Below, piece after piece: positions 24,804 to 31,675 of a stretch of 33,055 bases of DNA. Position 1 is the first letter of the stretch; every line of letters starts with the position of its first letter. Below the pieces are notes generated by a model, which saw only the letters and a program-made list of their open reading frames with translations, had not been told where the DNA came from and ran no database searches. The position numbers were made by a program, and so were the translations under genes. The stretch comes from Flavobacteriaceae bacterium (GTDB lineage: Bacteria > Bacteroidota > Bacteroidia > Flavobacteriales > Flavobacteriaceae): the NCBI GenBank assembly GCA_947463515.1, contig CANHRI010000029.1, forward strand, positions 1 to 33,055. The letters run 5' to 3'.

Positions 24804-25802
24804 TTATTGTTTGTTATACGCCCATTTTAGGTAAATGGCTCCCCAAGTGAATCCACCTCCAAATGCAGCAAAAATTAGATTATCACCTTTTTTTAATTGA
24901 TTTTCAAAATCACTCAACAACAGGGGCAAGGTGGCCGAAGTTGTATTCCCATAGCGTTGAATATTGATCAACACTTTGGATTCATCCAATCCCATACGTT
25001 GCGCCGTAGCATCAATAATACGTCGGTTGGCTTGATGGGCGACCAACCAATTAATATCGTCATGAGTCAAATTATTGCGTTGCATGATTTTTTCACTCAC
25101 ATCTGCCATTCCAGAAACGGCGTATTTGAAAACCGTTTTCCCATCTTGAAATACAAAATGCTGTCCGTTATCCACCGTATCTTTTGAAGCTGGCAAAATC
25201 GAACCGCCCGCATCAATCTTTAAATACTCCCGACCGATTCCATCCGAACGCAAAAACTCATCTTGTAAACCTAAACCTTCCGTATTGGGTTCAAACAAAA
25301 CGGCTCCGGCACCATCACCAAAGATGATACAAGTAGCTCGATCGGTGTAGTCGATAATGGAAGACATTTTATCGGCTCCAATTAACAACACTTTTTTATA
25401 ACGCCCCGATTGAATGTAAGCGGCAGCCGTCGACATTCCATACAAAAAACTTGAACATGCGGCTGACAAATCAAAAGCAAAAGCATTAACCGCACCAATT
25501 TGAGAAGCAACATAGACTCCAGTTGAAGCAACAGGCATATCGGGTGTTGCCGTTGCCATGATAATTAAATCAATTTCTAACGGATCAATATTGTTTTTTT
25601 CAAAAAGATTTTGGGCCGCTTTGATGGCTAAATAAGAAGTGCCTTTCCCCGCTTCTTTTAACAAGCGGCGCTCTTTGATTCCGGTGCGGGTAGTAATCCA
25701 TTCATCTTTGGTATCTACCATTTGCTCCAGTACTTCATTGGACAAAACATACTCGGGGACATAAGCGCCTACGGCAGTAATTGCGGCTGTAATTGTACTC
25801 AT
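24804..25802 (-). CDS. fabH: 3-oxoacyl-[acyl-carrier-protein] synthase III
   Basis: Starts fatty-acid synthesis by condensing an acyl-CoA primer with malonyl-ACP. Catalytic triad: C116 in LSAACSSFLYG, H256 in VAHQANRR and N286 in YGNTTSAT. The start MSTITAAITAVGAYVPEYVL at 25802 is chosen because homologues begin there; an in-frame ATG 30 nt upstream would add MLFRVLLNQT and would overlap the loop of the upstream hairpin. In Bacteroidetes FabH often accepts branched primers, which is not tested here. It lies downstream of rpmF, with a terminator between them. Confidence 0.95.
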   Translation of the reverse strand: MSTITAAITAVGAYVPEYVLSNEVLEQMVDTKDEWITTRTGIKERRLLKEAGKGTSYLAIKAAQNLFEKNNIDPLEIDLIIMATATPDMPVASTGVYVASQIGAVNAFAFDLSAACSSFLYGMSTAAAYIQSGRYKKVLLIGADKMSSIIDYTDRATCIIFGDGAGAVLFEPNTEGLGLQDEFLRSDGIGREYLKIDAGGSILPASKDTVDNGQHFVFQDGKTVFKYAVSGMADVSEKIMQRNNLTHDDINWLVAHQANRRIIDATAQRMGLDESKVLINIQRYGNTTSATLPLLLSDFENQLKKGDNLIFAAFGGGFTWGAIYLKWAYNKQ

Positions 25803-25819
25803 AGTTTGGTTTAATAGCA

Positions 25820-25844
25820 CTCTGAAAAGCATGTCGTTTCAGAG
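25820..25844 (-). promoter_or_regulatory. Stem-loop in the presumed 5' UTR of fabH
   Basis: CTCTGAAA (25820-25827) pairs perfectly with TTTCAGAG (25837-25844) around a 9-nt loop, 17 nt before the fabH start. It could be an operator or a translation-control hairpin. No strict TAnnTTTG box was found upstream (a near match TATTTTTTG has one extra T). Confidence 0.4.
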
Positions 25845-25890
25845 GGTGGAAATTACAAAAAATAATTGAGTTATACTTTTTAAGGTGTAA

Positions 25891-25920
25891 AAAACAAAAA
25901 ACTCCCACATAGTGAGAGTT
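25891..25920 (-). terminator. Terminator after rpmF
   Basis: Read on the minus strand, AACTCTCAC and GTGGGAGTT pair over nine positions (one G-U) around TAT, followed by a T-rich tract. It separates yceD-rpmF from fabH, so part of the fabH transcription probably starts internally. Confidence 0.72.
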
Positions 25921-25943
25921 TGAGGGATTTTTTACCGTATATA

Positions 25944-26138
25944 TTAAGCCTCAGCTACTGATTTATCAATAACTACTTGACCTCTGTAATACATTTTACC
26001 TTCATGCCAGTACGCTCTGTGATACAAGTGAGCCTCACCAGTTACAGGGCAAGTAGCGATAGTCGCAGCAGTAGCCTTGTAGTGCGTTCTTCTTTTGTCT
26101 CTTCTTGACGCAGATTGTCTTCTCTTAGGATGTGCCAT
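25944..26138 (-). CDS. rpmF: 50S ribosomal protein bL32
   Basis: 64 residues starting [21 protein letters not shown]. In the zinc-ribbon region only one cysteine is seen ([12 protein letters not shown]), so this is the form without a full zinc site, as is common in Bacteroidetes. It follows yceD by 8 nt; the yceD-rpmF pair is conserved across bacteria next to fatty-acid genes. Confidence 0.96.
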   Translation of the reverse strand: MAHPKRRQSASRRDKRRTHYKATAATIATCPVTGEAHLYHRAYWHEGKMYYRGQVVIDKSVAEA

Positions 26139-26146
26139 TTTTTATA

Positions 26147-26686
26147 TTATTTATCCGTTAATAGTTGTTTTAATTTATCCCAACGGGGATCTATATTTTC
26201 TTCTTTTTGTGTTGTTTCTTGGGTTTTCACCGAAGTAACAGACAGTTTTTCTAGGGCTTCGTTTTTGAGTGATCCGTCTTTTACGCCGGGATGAACCCTT
26301 TTTTGGGGAACCGACAACACAATCAACTCATAGATATATTGCGTAATATCAATTTGGTGCTCACCGTGGGGCAAAACAAGAAGCTCTTCATTTTCATTGT
26401 TAAATTCGTCACCGAACTTAACGACCACTTTTATAGCACCTTTGACAGGCAGATCGAACTTCTCACCCGTTACATCGCAGGGAACAAAAACGGTTCCTTT
26501 GTGTTTGAATGATAACTCCATAAAAGTTGACTTTTTATCTAAAACCACTTTTACGTCTACCGCACAATTTTCAAAATCGCAATACGCATACGATTCAAAG
26601 AACTTTTGGCTAATTTGATAGTCAAATTGGTGTTTTCCCAATTTTAATCCTGTAAAAGGAATTAAAAATTCATTTGTAACTTTCAT
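26147..26686 (-). CDS. yceD: YceD/DUF177 family protein
   Basis: A 179-residue cytoplasmic protein with the DUF177 core (YAYCDFENCAVDVKVVLDKKSTFMELSFKHKGTVFVPCDVTG). Family members lie upstream of rpmF and are linked to 23S rRNA or 50S maturation; the plant relative is needed for 23S rRNA accumulation. The start MKVTNEFLIPF at 26686 fits homologues better than an in-frame ATG at 26719, which lies only 11 nt after the promoter box. The charged C-terminal tail ends DPRWDKLKQLL. Confidence 0.88.
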   Translation of the reverse strand: MKVTNEFLIPFTGLKLGKHQFDYQISQKFFESYAYCDFENCAVDVKVVLDKKSTFMELSFKHKGTVFVPCDVTGEKFDLPVKGAIKVVVKFGDEFNNENEELLVLPHGEHQIDITQYIYELIVLSVPQKRVHPGVKDGSLKNEALEKLSVTSVKTQETTQKEENIDPRWDKLKQLLTDK

Positions 26687-26730
26687 CGTTTCACCAATTT
26701 GCCTAACTGCAAGCCTCAACTTTGGGAGTG

Positions 26731-26738
26731 CAAAGATA
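26731..26738 (-). promoter_or_regulatory. Promoter -7 box of yceD-rpmF (TATCTTTG)
   Basis: Perfect TAnnTTTG on the minus strand, 44 nt before the preferred yceD start. Confidence 0.6.
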
Positions 26739-26763
26739 TAAATTTATATCAAATTCAAAAGCC

Positions 26764-27828
26764 TTAATGCCCTTTTTTTGATTCCAACTGTTTTTCTTTG
26801 ATTTTTAAGGGATTCTTTGACCATTCTTTGTATTCATGGCGCGCCTTATAAATGTCAAGAGCAAGGTATACTGCTTCTTTGAAAGAAGTGGCATCTGCTT
26901 GATTTTTTCCCGCAATTTCAAAGGCTGTTCCGTGATCGGGTGAGGTGCGAATTTTATGCAAGCCCGCCGTATAATTCACTCCCGAACCAAAAGAAAGCGT
27001 TTTAAACGGAATTAATCCTTGGTCGTGGTAAGAGGCAATAACGGCATCAAACTTTTCATGCTGTCCCGAACCAAAAAAGCCATCTGCGGAATAGGGTCCA
27101 AACACTAAAACACCTTGATCAAATAATTTTTGTATTTCAGGTTTTAATATTTCTTGATCTTCTTTACCAATAACACCATTATCACCGGCATGAGGATTTA
27201 ATCCAAGGACCGCAATTTTAGGACGATTGATGCGAAAATCTTGTTTTAAGGTTTCATAAACCGTTCGAATCTTTTGATGTACCCGTTCGCGCGTTAAGTG
27301 TTGCGAAACCTCATTAACAGGAACATGATCGGTTAACAAACCTACACGCAATCGATCGTGAACCATCAACATTAAGGCATTGCCCTCTAATTGTTGATCG
27401 AGATAATCGGTATGGCCAGGAAATGGAAAATCCTCCGATTGTATCGAATACTTGTTGATGGGTGCCGTAACCAACGCATCTATGGCATCGCTTTTTAAAG
27501 CTTCGGTGGCGGCTACAAACGATTTAATGGCATAGCTTCCCACTTGATCATTCAATTGCCCAAACTGAATATCCACCGATTCCTTCCACACATTAAGCAC
27601 ATTCACTTTTCCAACAATCAATTGATCCAAACGGTCAATCCCATGAAGCGGCAATTCCGACTGCATGGTTTTTTTGATAAAAGAAATTACTTTAACGTTG
27701 GCAAACAAAACGGGCGTACACAATTCCAACATTCGAGTGTCTTCAAAGGTTTTTAAAATCACTTCACAACCAATCCCGTTAAGATCTCCAACTGCAATTC
27801 CTACTATAATATTCTCCGCTTTTTTCAT
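26764..27828 (-). CDS. pdxA: 4-hydroxythreonine-4-phosphate dehydrogenase
   Basis: Oxidises 4-phosphohydroxy-threonine in pyridoxal phosphate synthesis, the DXP-dependent route that uses the product of Dxs encoded in this window. Metal-ligand histidines sit in FPFPGHTDYL, GLNPHAGDNG and ASYHDQGLIPFK, as in the family. The start MKKAENIIVGIAVGDLNGIG at 27828 gives 354 residues. A longer frame to 27927 would run through the promoter region and into ribE, and is rejected. Divergent from ribE, with overlapping promoter boxes. Confidence 0.94.
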   Translation of the reverse strand: MKKAENIIVGIAVGDLNGIGCEVILKTFEDTRMLELCTPVLFANVKVISFIKKTMQSELPLHGIDRLDQLIVGKVNVLNVWKESVDIQFGQLNDQVGSYAIKSFVAATEALKSDAIDALVTAPINKYSIQSEDFPFPGHTDYLDQQLEGNALMLMVHDRLRVGLLTDHVPVNEVSQHLTRERVHQKIRTVYETLKQDFRINRPKIAVLGLNPHAGDNGVIGKEDQEILKPEIQKLFDQGVLVFGPYSADGFFGSGQHEKFDAVIASYHDQGLIPFKTLSFGSGVNYTAGLHKIRTSPDHGTAFEIAGKNQADATSFKEAVYLALDIYKARHEYKEWSKNPLKIKEKQLESKKGH

Positions 27829-27854
27829 GGGTAAATGAAGTCGATTTAAATGCG

Positions 27855-27862
27855 TACTTTTG
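27855..27862 (+). promoter_or_regulatory. Promoter -7 box of ribE (TACTTTTG)
   Basis: Matches TAnnTTTG, 30 nt before the ribE ATG. It is only 5 nt from the opposed pdxA box, so both polymerase sites overlap. Confidence 0.6.
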
Positions 27863-27867
27863 AAGGA

Positions 27868-27875
27868 CAAATTTA
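27868..27875 (-). promoter_or_regulatory. Promoter -7 box of pdxA (TAAATTTG)
   Basis: Matches TAnnTTTG on the minus strand, 39 nt before the preferred pdxA ATG at 27828. It supports that start over the longer reading frame, which begins upstream of this box. Confidence 0.55.
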
Positions 27876-27892
27876 GAAAATAAAAACGACAA

Positions 27893-28483
27893 ATGTTTAC
27901 AGGAATCATAGAAACCCTAGGAACCATAACTGCACTAGTAAAAGAACAGGAAAACCTTCATATTACGGCGGCTTCCGAACTTACTTCGGAACTTAAAATT
28001 GACCAAAGTGTTGCCCACAACGGGGTGTGTTTAACCGTAGTCGCCATCGATGGTAATGAATACACCGTAACGGCTATTCAGGAAACACTTTTGAAAACAA
28101 ATGTAGGGCATTGGAAAGTTGGGGATAAATTGAACTTAGAACGCGCCATGAAATTGGGCGATCGCTTGGACGGACATATTGTACAAGGGCATGTAGATCA
28201 AATAGGGACTTGTGTAGCCATTCGCGAAGCCGAAGGTAGTTGGTATTTTACGTTTGAATATGACGCACAAACCAACAATGTTACCATCGAAAAAGGATCG
28301 ATTACTGTAAACGGTACCAGTTTGACAGTAGTTGATTCGAAAAAGAATGCTTTTAGTGTCGCCATCATCCCTTACACTTACGAACATACAAATTTTCACA
28401 CCTTTACTATAGGCACGCCCGTCAATTTAGAGTTTGATGTTATCGGAAAATATGTCGCTAGACTCTATGAAATAGGAAAGTAA
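27893..28483 (+). CDS. ribE: Riboflavin synthase (alpha subunit type)
   Basis: Dismutates two lumazine molecules to riboflavin. It has two tandem lumazine-binding repeats, starting MFTGIIETLGTI at residue 1 and MKLGDRLDGHIVQGHVDQIG near residue 85. The N-terminal MFTGI and the HNGVCLTV and VNGTSLTVV segments are family hallmarks. 196 residues is standard. It stands alone, away from other rib genes. No FMN riboswitch was seen upstream; the leader is only about 30 nt. Confidence 0.96.
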   Translation: MFTGIIETLGTITALVKEQENLHITAASELTSELKIDQSVAHNGVCLTVVAIDGNEYTVTAIQETLLKTNVGHWKVGDKLNLERAMKLGDRLDGHIVQGHVDQIGTCVAIREAEGSWYFTFEYDAQTNNVTIEKGSITVNGTSLTVVDSKKNAFSVAIIPYTYEHTNFHTFTIGTPVNLEFDVIGKYVARLYEIGK

Positions 28484-28503
28484 TCCTTGAAACTCGTTAA
28501 AAT

Positions 28504-28543
28504 AAAAAAGAAAAGCTTCAAAAATTAATTTGAAGCTTTTTTA
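28504..28543. terminator. Bidirectional terminator between ribE and the small anchored protein gene
   Basis: Twelve-pair arms AAAAGCTTCAAA (28511-28522) and TTTGAAGCTTTT (28529-28540) with A and T runs on both sides. The final codons of the minus-strand gene, including its stop at 28525-28527, lie inside the hairpin. Confidence 0.88.
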
Positions 28544-28728
28544 TATTGAGAGAGTTTATATAATACATAAGCAACTGACGAAAGGGCTAAAAAAACCAAC
28601 CCTTCATCCACCGGAAGTCCTGGTGGTGGTGGTGGAATCGGCGCAGGCGGATTGGGTGCTGCAAAGGTTAAATTACCGCACAAAATCGCTAGAGTGATTA
28701 GAATTACTTTCGATGGGTCGATTTTCAT
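28525..28728 (-). CDS. Small Pro-rich protein with signal peptide and C-terminal membrane anchor
   Basis: 67 residues. A signal peptide runs to about TFAA (residue 24), then a proline stretch (PNPPAPIPPPPPGLPVDEG), one hydrophobic span (about 44-57) and a basic tail (KLSQYKKASN). This tripartite layout resembles the short PID-CTERM-type sorting-signal proteins of Bacteroidetes (motif P-[IV]-D followed by a span and basic tail), though the protein is almost nothing but signal. The start is at MKIDPSKV because a promoter-like box lies just upstream. Function unknown; no sortase or exosortase gene is in the window. Confidence 0.75.
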   Translation of the reverse strand: MKIDPSKVILITLAILCGNLTFAAPNPPAPIPPPPPGLPVDEGLVFLALSSVAYVLYKLSQYKKASN

Positions 28729-28734
28729 AGGGCG

Positions 28735-28763
28735 TAAAAGTATAAAAAAAAACGCTTTGTCAA
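28735..28763 (-). promoter_or_regulatory. Probable promoter of the small anchored protein (TTG-N18-TACTTTTA)
   Basis: Minus-strand TTG (28761-28763) and TACTTTTA (28735-28742) are 18 nt apart; the last base of the -7 box departs from TAnnTTTG. The ATG lies 6 nt downstream, so the leader would be extremely short. Confidence 0.5.
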
Positions 28764-29103
28764 AATTTTTTACTTCATATTTTGAGCGAGTTGCAAAACA
28801 TTTCACAATATCGTAACCTTTATATAGCTTCATTGGTATTAACGAAAAAAAAGTGTTTTGGTTTCTCTGCTGCAAAAGAAAATTAAAAGATAGACTACCA
28901 CAAAAAATATCGACAACAAAAAGATAAAATGGGTCAAACACCAAAAAATGCAAACAACTATTCCATAATTACGTCATGGAATCTTTATATTCATGCTTAC
29001 TCGTGAAATACTATATCCCTGTCGTTTCACATCAGCGGTGAGAAAACAAGGTACCGACTTCTCCAAAGAACTCAAATAACAGGAAAGAAAAACTAATTTA
29101 CTT
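28764..29103. other. Non-coding stretch without a recognised feature
   Basis: AT-rich and without a credible gene on either strand. The only structure seen is a 7-bp perfect hairpin at 28960-28982 (ATTCCAT/ATGGAAT, 9-nt loop) with no T run. Confidence 0.5.
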
Positions 29104-29162
29104 TCCCCGATTCATGCTTCTCGAGGTAATTCCGAGACTTCGGAGCTCGACCAAAACGCCAT

Positions 29163-29194
29163 AAAAAAAGCCTTGCATACTTTAGCAAGGCTTT
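29163..29194 (-). terminator. Terminator hairpin, array unit 1 (most distal from the tRNA)
   Basis: AAAGCCTTGC (29167-29176) pairs with GCAAGGCTTT (29185-29194), then Ts on the minus strand. Identical to the hairpins in units 2 and 3. Confidence 0.85.
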
Positions 29195-29260
29195 AACGTG
29201 GTCCCACTTGGGCTCCCCGAATCGTCCCTCTCGGGGTAAACTGCTCGCCCAAAACACCAT

Positions 29261-29292
29261 AAAAAAAGCCTTGCATACTTTAGCAAGGCTTT
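29261..29292 (-). terminator. Terminator hairpin, array unit 2
   Basis: Same ten-pair stem, loop and T run as unit 1, shifted by 98 bases. Confidence 0.85.
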
Positions 29293-29358
29293 AACGTGGT
29301 CCCACTTGGGCTCCCCGAATCGTCCCTCTCGGGGTAAACTGCTCGCCCAAAACGCCAT

Positions 29359-29390
29359 AAAAAAAGCCTTGCATACTTTAGCAAGGCTTT
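29359..29390 (-). terminator. Terminator hairpin directly after the tRNA (array unit 3)
   Basis: Begins 4 nt after the tRNA discriminator base on the minus strand. Probably the original terminator from which the other two were copied. Confidence 0.88.
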
Positions 29391-29394
29391 AACG

Positions 29395-29468
29395 TGGTCC
29401 CACTTGGGCTCGAACCAAGGACCACCTGATTATGAGTCAGGTGCTCTAACCAACTGAGCTATAGGACC
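29395..29468 (-). tRNA. tRNA with CAT anticodon (Met or lysidine-type Ile)
   Basis: Full cloverleaf on the minus strand: acceptor GGTCCTA/TGGGACC (the last acceptor pair is a wobble), D arm GCTC/GAGC with AGTTGGTTA loop, anticodon stem CCTGA/TCAGG with loop CTCATAA (anticodon at 29432-29434), T arm CTTGG/CCAAG with loop TTCGAGC, discriminator A, CCA not encoded. The G1-C72 pair excludes initiator tRNA. Whether C34 is changed to lysidine (Ile, AUA) or left as Met cannot be read from sequence alone. Confidence 0.93.
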
Positions 29469-29578
29469 TACGAGCTGATTACTAGCTAGGGAATAAACAT
29501 ATTGTCTTCCGTCAAGCATTCAGCGATGCAATATTACTATTAATTATAGTTTCTTGCAATACTTTTTTGGAGTTAACA

Positions 29579-29980
29579 TCACCCTGCGTCTTGACACAAC
29601 TCAATCAAAACGCCGTTGGTCGATTTGGGATGAAGAAAAACCACCAATTTATTATCTGCGCCGCGCTTAGGCTGCTCGTTGAGCAATACAAATCCTGCTG
29701 CGGCTAACCGTTTCATTTCGGCTTCTATATCGGCCACATCAAAAGCAATGTGATGAATCCCTTCGCCTTTTTTCTCGATAAATTTGGCTATAGGACTGTC
29801 GGGTCGGGTCGCTTCTAAGAGTTCAATTTTGTTGGGACCGTTCTTAAAAAAAGAAGTTTTTACGCCTTCACTACTCACTTCTTCCTCTTTATAAGACGGT
29901 ACGCCCAGCAAGGCTTCAAAAAGGGGATTGGATTCCGCGAGCGATTTTACAGCAATTCCGATGTGTTCTATTTTTTGCAT
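29579..29980 (-). CDS. mce: Methylmalonyl-CoA epimerase
   Basis: Interconverts (S)- and (R)-methylmalonyl-CoA, linking propionyl-CoA and succinyl-CoA. VOC-fold protein of 133 residues; likely metal ligands are H6 in IEHIGIAV, H76/H77 in GEGIHHIAF and E127 in GVLIELCQ. The start at MQKIEHIGIAV is the family norm. It is divergent from rbfA, with its own TATCTTTG box 16 nt upstream. The mutase genes it serves are not in this window. Confidence 0.93.
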   Translation of the reverse strand: MQKIEHIGIAVKSLAESNPLFEALLGVPSYKEEEVSSEGVKTSFFKNGPNKIELLEATRPDSPIAKFIEKKGEGIHHIAFDVADIEAEMKRLAAAGFVLLNEQPKRGADNKLVVFLHPKSTNGVLIELCQDAG

Positions 29981-29996
29981 TTTTAATTCTTTCCTA

Positions 29997-30004
29997 CAAA
30001 GATA
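29997..30004 (-). promoter_or_regulatory. Promoter -7 box of mce (TATCTTTG)
   Basis: Perfect TAnnTTTG on the minus strand, 16 nt before the mce ATG. Confidence 0.6.
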
Positions 30005-30070
30005 TTAAAACCCAAAAAGGTAGCCGTATTTTTGTCGTAGAAGTCAGAAAGCAAATTCCGATTAATATTG

Positions 30071-30078
30071 TATTTTTG
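30071..30078 (+). promoter_or_regulatory. Promoter -7 box of rbfA (TATTTTTG)
   Basis: Perfect TAnnTTTG ending 4 nt before ATG 30083. An earlier in-frame ATG at 30068 lies before the box and cannot be in the mRNA from this promoter. The transcript is probably leaderless. Confidence 0.65.
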
Positions 30079-30082
30079 TCGC

Positions 30083-30475
30083 ATGGAATCGAATAGACAG
30101 AAAAAAATAGGAAGCGTATTGCAAAAAGACTTGGTCGATATTTTGCAAGGCGAAGTTCGTAAAAATAGTATTGCCAATTTGATTATATCGGTTTCCAAAG
30201 TCAATGTTACCACGGACTTGTCTATTGCAAAAGTTTTTCTCAGCATTTTTCCCGCCGAAAAAGGACCTGAAATTCTGGAGGCAATTCGTTCCAACACTCC
30301 TTTGATTAAACACGATTTATCGCAACGGGTGAAGTTGCAGTTGCGAAAAGTGCCCAACTTGCTTTTTTACATCGATGACTCCTTGGAATACATCGAAAAA
30401 ATTGACCGCGCTCTAGCGGGTGAGGAAAATCCTATTGAAAACCGCGACCTTTTAGCCAAACGCAAAAAATCGTAA
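30083..30475 (+). CDS. rbfA: Ribosome-binding factor A
   Basis: Assists late 16S rRNA processing and 30S maturation. It begins MESNRQKKIGSVLQKDLVDIL and continues with the KH-like fold (IISVSKVNVTTDLSIAKVFLSIFP) and the family tail segment VKLQLRKVPNLLFYIDDSLEYIEKID. 130 residues. The start is set by the promoter box just upstream. The next gene starts directly at its stop codon. Confidence 0.93.
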   Translation: MESNRQKKIGSVLQKDLVDILQGEVRKNSIANLIISVSKVNVTTDLSIAKVFLSIFPAEKGPEILEAIRSNTPLIKHDLSQRVKLQLRKVPNLLFYIDDSLEYIEKIDRALAGEENPIENRDLLAKRKKS

Positions 30476-31675
30476 GTGAACCTTTCGCTCTACATCGCCC
30501 GTCGGTATTTGTTTTCACGCAGTAAAAACACCGCCATCAATATCATTACGGGTATTGCTTCCTTAAGTGTTATTGTGGGGGCGATGGCCTTGTTTGTTGT
30601 GTTGTCGGTATTTAGTGGTCTACGCACCTTTAGCCTTTCTTTTTCGAATGATTTGGATCCTGATTTGAAAGTGTTTCCTAAATCGGGTACCCATTTTACC
30701 TTCACGCCTGCGCAAGCTCAAAAAATAAAAAACATTGAGGGAGTAGCCCATTTCAGTCAGGTTGTTGAAAAACGCGTCATGTTTTTATTTGATGGAAAAA
30801 CGCAATTTTCTTTTCTCAAAGGCGTCGATGCACAGTTTGGCCGCGTTTCAAAAACGCCCGAAAAATTATTCAACGGACAGTGGCTCGAACCCAATACGTA
30901 TCAAGTCGTTATAGGGTACGGACTGTCGGAAAAACTGTCGTTGGGACTCATGGATTACCAAAATGCTTTTGAAGTGTATGCCCCCAAACCCGGTCGTGGT
31001 GATTTGGGATTAAATCCGGAGGACTCTTTTACGATTGAGCGAATTTATCCTGTAGGGATTTATGCCATTAATGAAGAAATGGACAACCGCTATGTGTTTG
31101 CCGACTTACGATTGGCGCAAGAAGTAGTTCAGTTAAAACCCCATGAAATTACCAACCTTGAAATCCGACTTGAACCCAACGCTTCTGAGGAGCAGGTTGT
31201 CGCTGCACTCGAAAAATATATTCCGAATGGAGTGGTAAAAAACCGGGCGCAACTCAATGAAACATTATACAAAATGTTGAATTCGGAGAATGTCGCAGTG
31301 TACCTCATATTTACACTCGTGATCATTATGGCGCTTTTTAGTTTAGCAGGCGCTTTAATTATGATGATTTTGGACAAGAAAAATAATTTAAAAACCTTAT
31401 ACAGTTTGGGCGTAACTTTACCTCAATTACGGCAAATTTTCTTTTTACAAGGAACCCTCTTGAGCGTTTTCGGGGGAATGGTTGGCCTTCTCCTAGGATC
31501 GCTGTTGGTGGTTATGCAACAGCACTACCAACTTATTATGATTACCGAAACCTTGGCCTATCCCATCGAATTTCATTGGGAAAATTTGGCCTTAGTATGG
31601 CTTACCGTTATTGTTTTGGGAATGTTGTCGAGTGGCATTGCAAGCAGCCGCGTTTCCGAGAAAATGTTGGATTAA
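30476..31675 (+). CDS. ABC transporter permease of the LolC/LolE (FtsX-like) type
   Basis: 399 residues: one N-terminal span (about 22-45), a large periplasmic domain (about 50-270) and three C-terminal spans, as in LolC/LolE, which extract lipoproteins from the inner membrane. The C-terminal half holds the FtsX-like core (MLNSENVAVYLIFTLVIIMALFSLAGALIMMI). The GTG start at 30476 follows the rbfA stop codon with no gap, giving MNLSLYIARRYLFSRSKNTAINIIT, a typical beginning. The LolD-type ATPase is not in the window, so a related macrolide/lipoprotein exporter cannot be excluded. The 3' end overlaps dusB by 4 nt. Confidence 0.88.
   Translation: MNLSLYIARRYLFSRSKNTAINIITGIASLSVIVGAMALFVVLSVFSGLRTFSLSFSNDLDPDLKVFPKSGTHFTFTPAQAQKIKNIEGVAHFSQVVEKRVMFLFDGKTQFSFLKGVDAQFGRVSKTPEKLFNGQWLEPNTYQVVIGYGLSEKLSLGLMDYQNAFEVYAPKPGRGDLGLNPEDSFTIERIYPVGIYAINEEMDNRYVFADLRLAQEVVQLKPHEITNLEIRLEPNASEEQVVAALEKYIPNGVVKNRAQLNETLYKMLNSENVAVYLIFTLVIIMALFSLAGALIMMILDKKNNLKTLYSLGVTLPQLRQIFFLQGTLLSVFGGMVGLLLGSLLVVMQQHYQLIMITETLAYPIEFHWENLALVWLTVIVLGMLSSGIASSRVSEKMLD

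Larger units (their letters stand above)
29104..29411 (-). repeat. 98-bp tandem array built from the tRNA 3' end and its terminator
   Basis: Units start at 29159, 29257 and 29355, a period of exactly 98. The first two differ at a single base; the third runs into the real tRNA and matches until 29411. Each unit holds the terminator hairpin, the last 16-17 nt of the tRNA (the 3' acceptor strand and part of the T arm) and a CCCCGA/TCGGGG hairpin followed by GC-rich spacer. A fourth, strongly diverged unit without terminator is visible at 29104-29158. Confidence 0.9.

Noticed and set aside
25803..25832. Ten-residue extension of fabH
   Set aside because: Not part of the conserved protein; it overlaps the loop and stem of the 5' hairpin.
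27829..27927. N-terminal extension of pdxA
   Set aside because: It would begin inside ribE and read through both promoter boxes; homologues start at the ATG at 27828.
28729..28953. 75-residue N-terminal extension of the small anchored protein
   Set aside because: It would bury the signal peptide and includes the promoter-like box at 28735-28763.
29196..29309. tRNA pseudogenes in the tandem array
   Set aside because: Only the last 16-17 nt of the tRNA are present in each unit; they are fragments, not decayed full genes.
29104..29411. Possible CRISPR array
   Set aside because: Direct 98-bp units contain tRNA and terminator sequence with no variable spacers.
30068..30082. Five-residue extension of RbfA
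   Set aside because: Its ATG precedes and overlaps the TATTTTTG promoter box.
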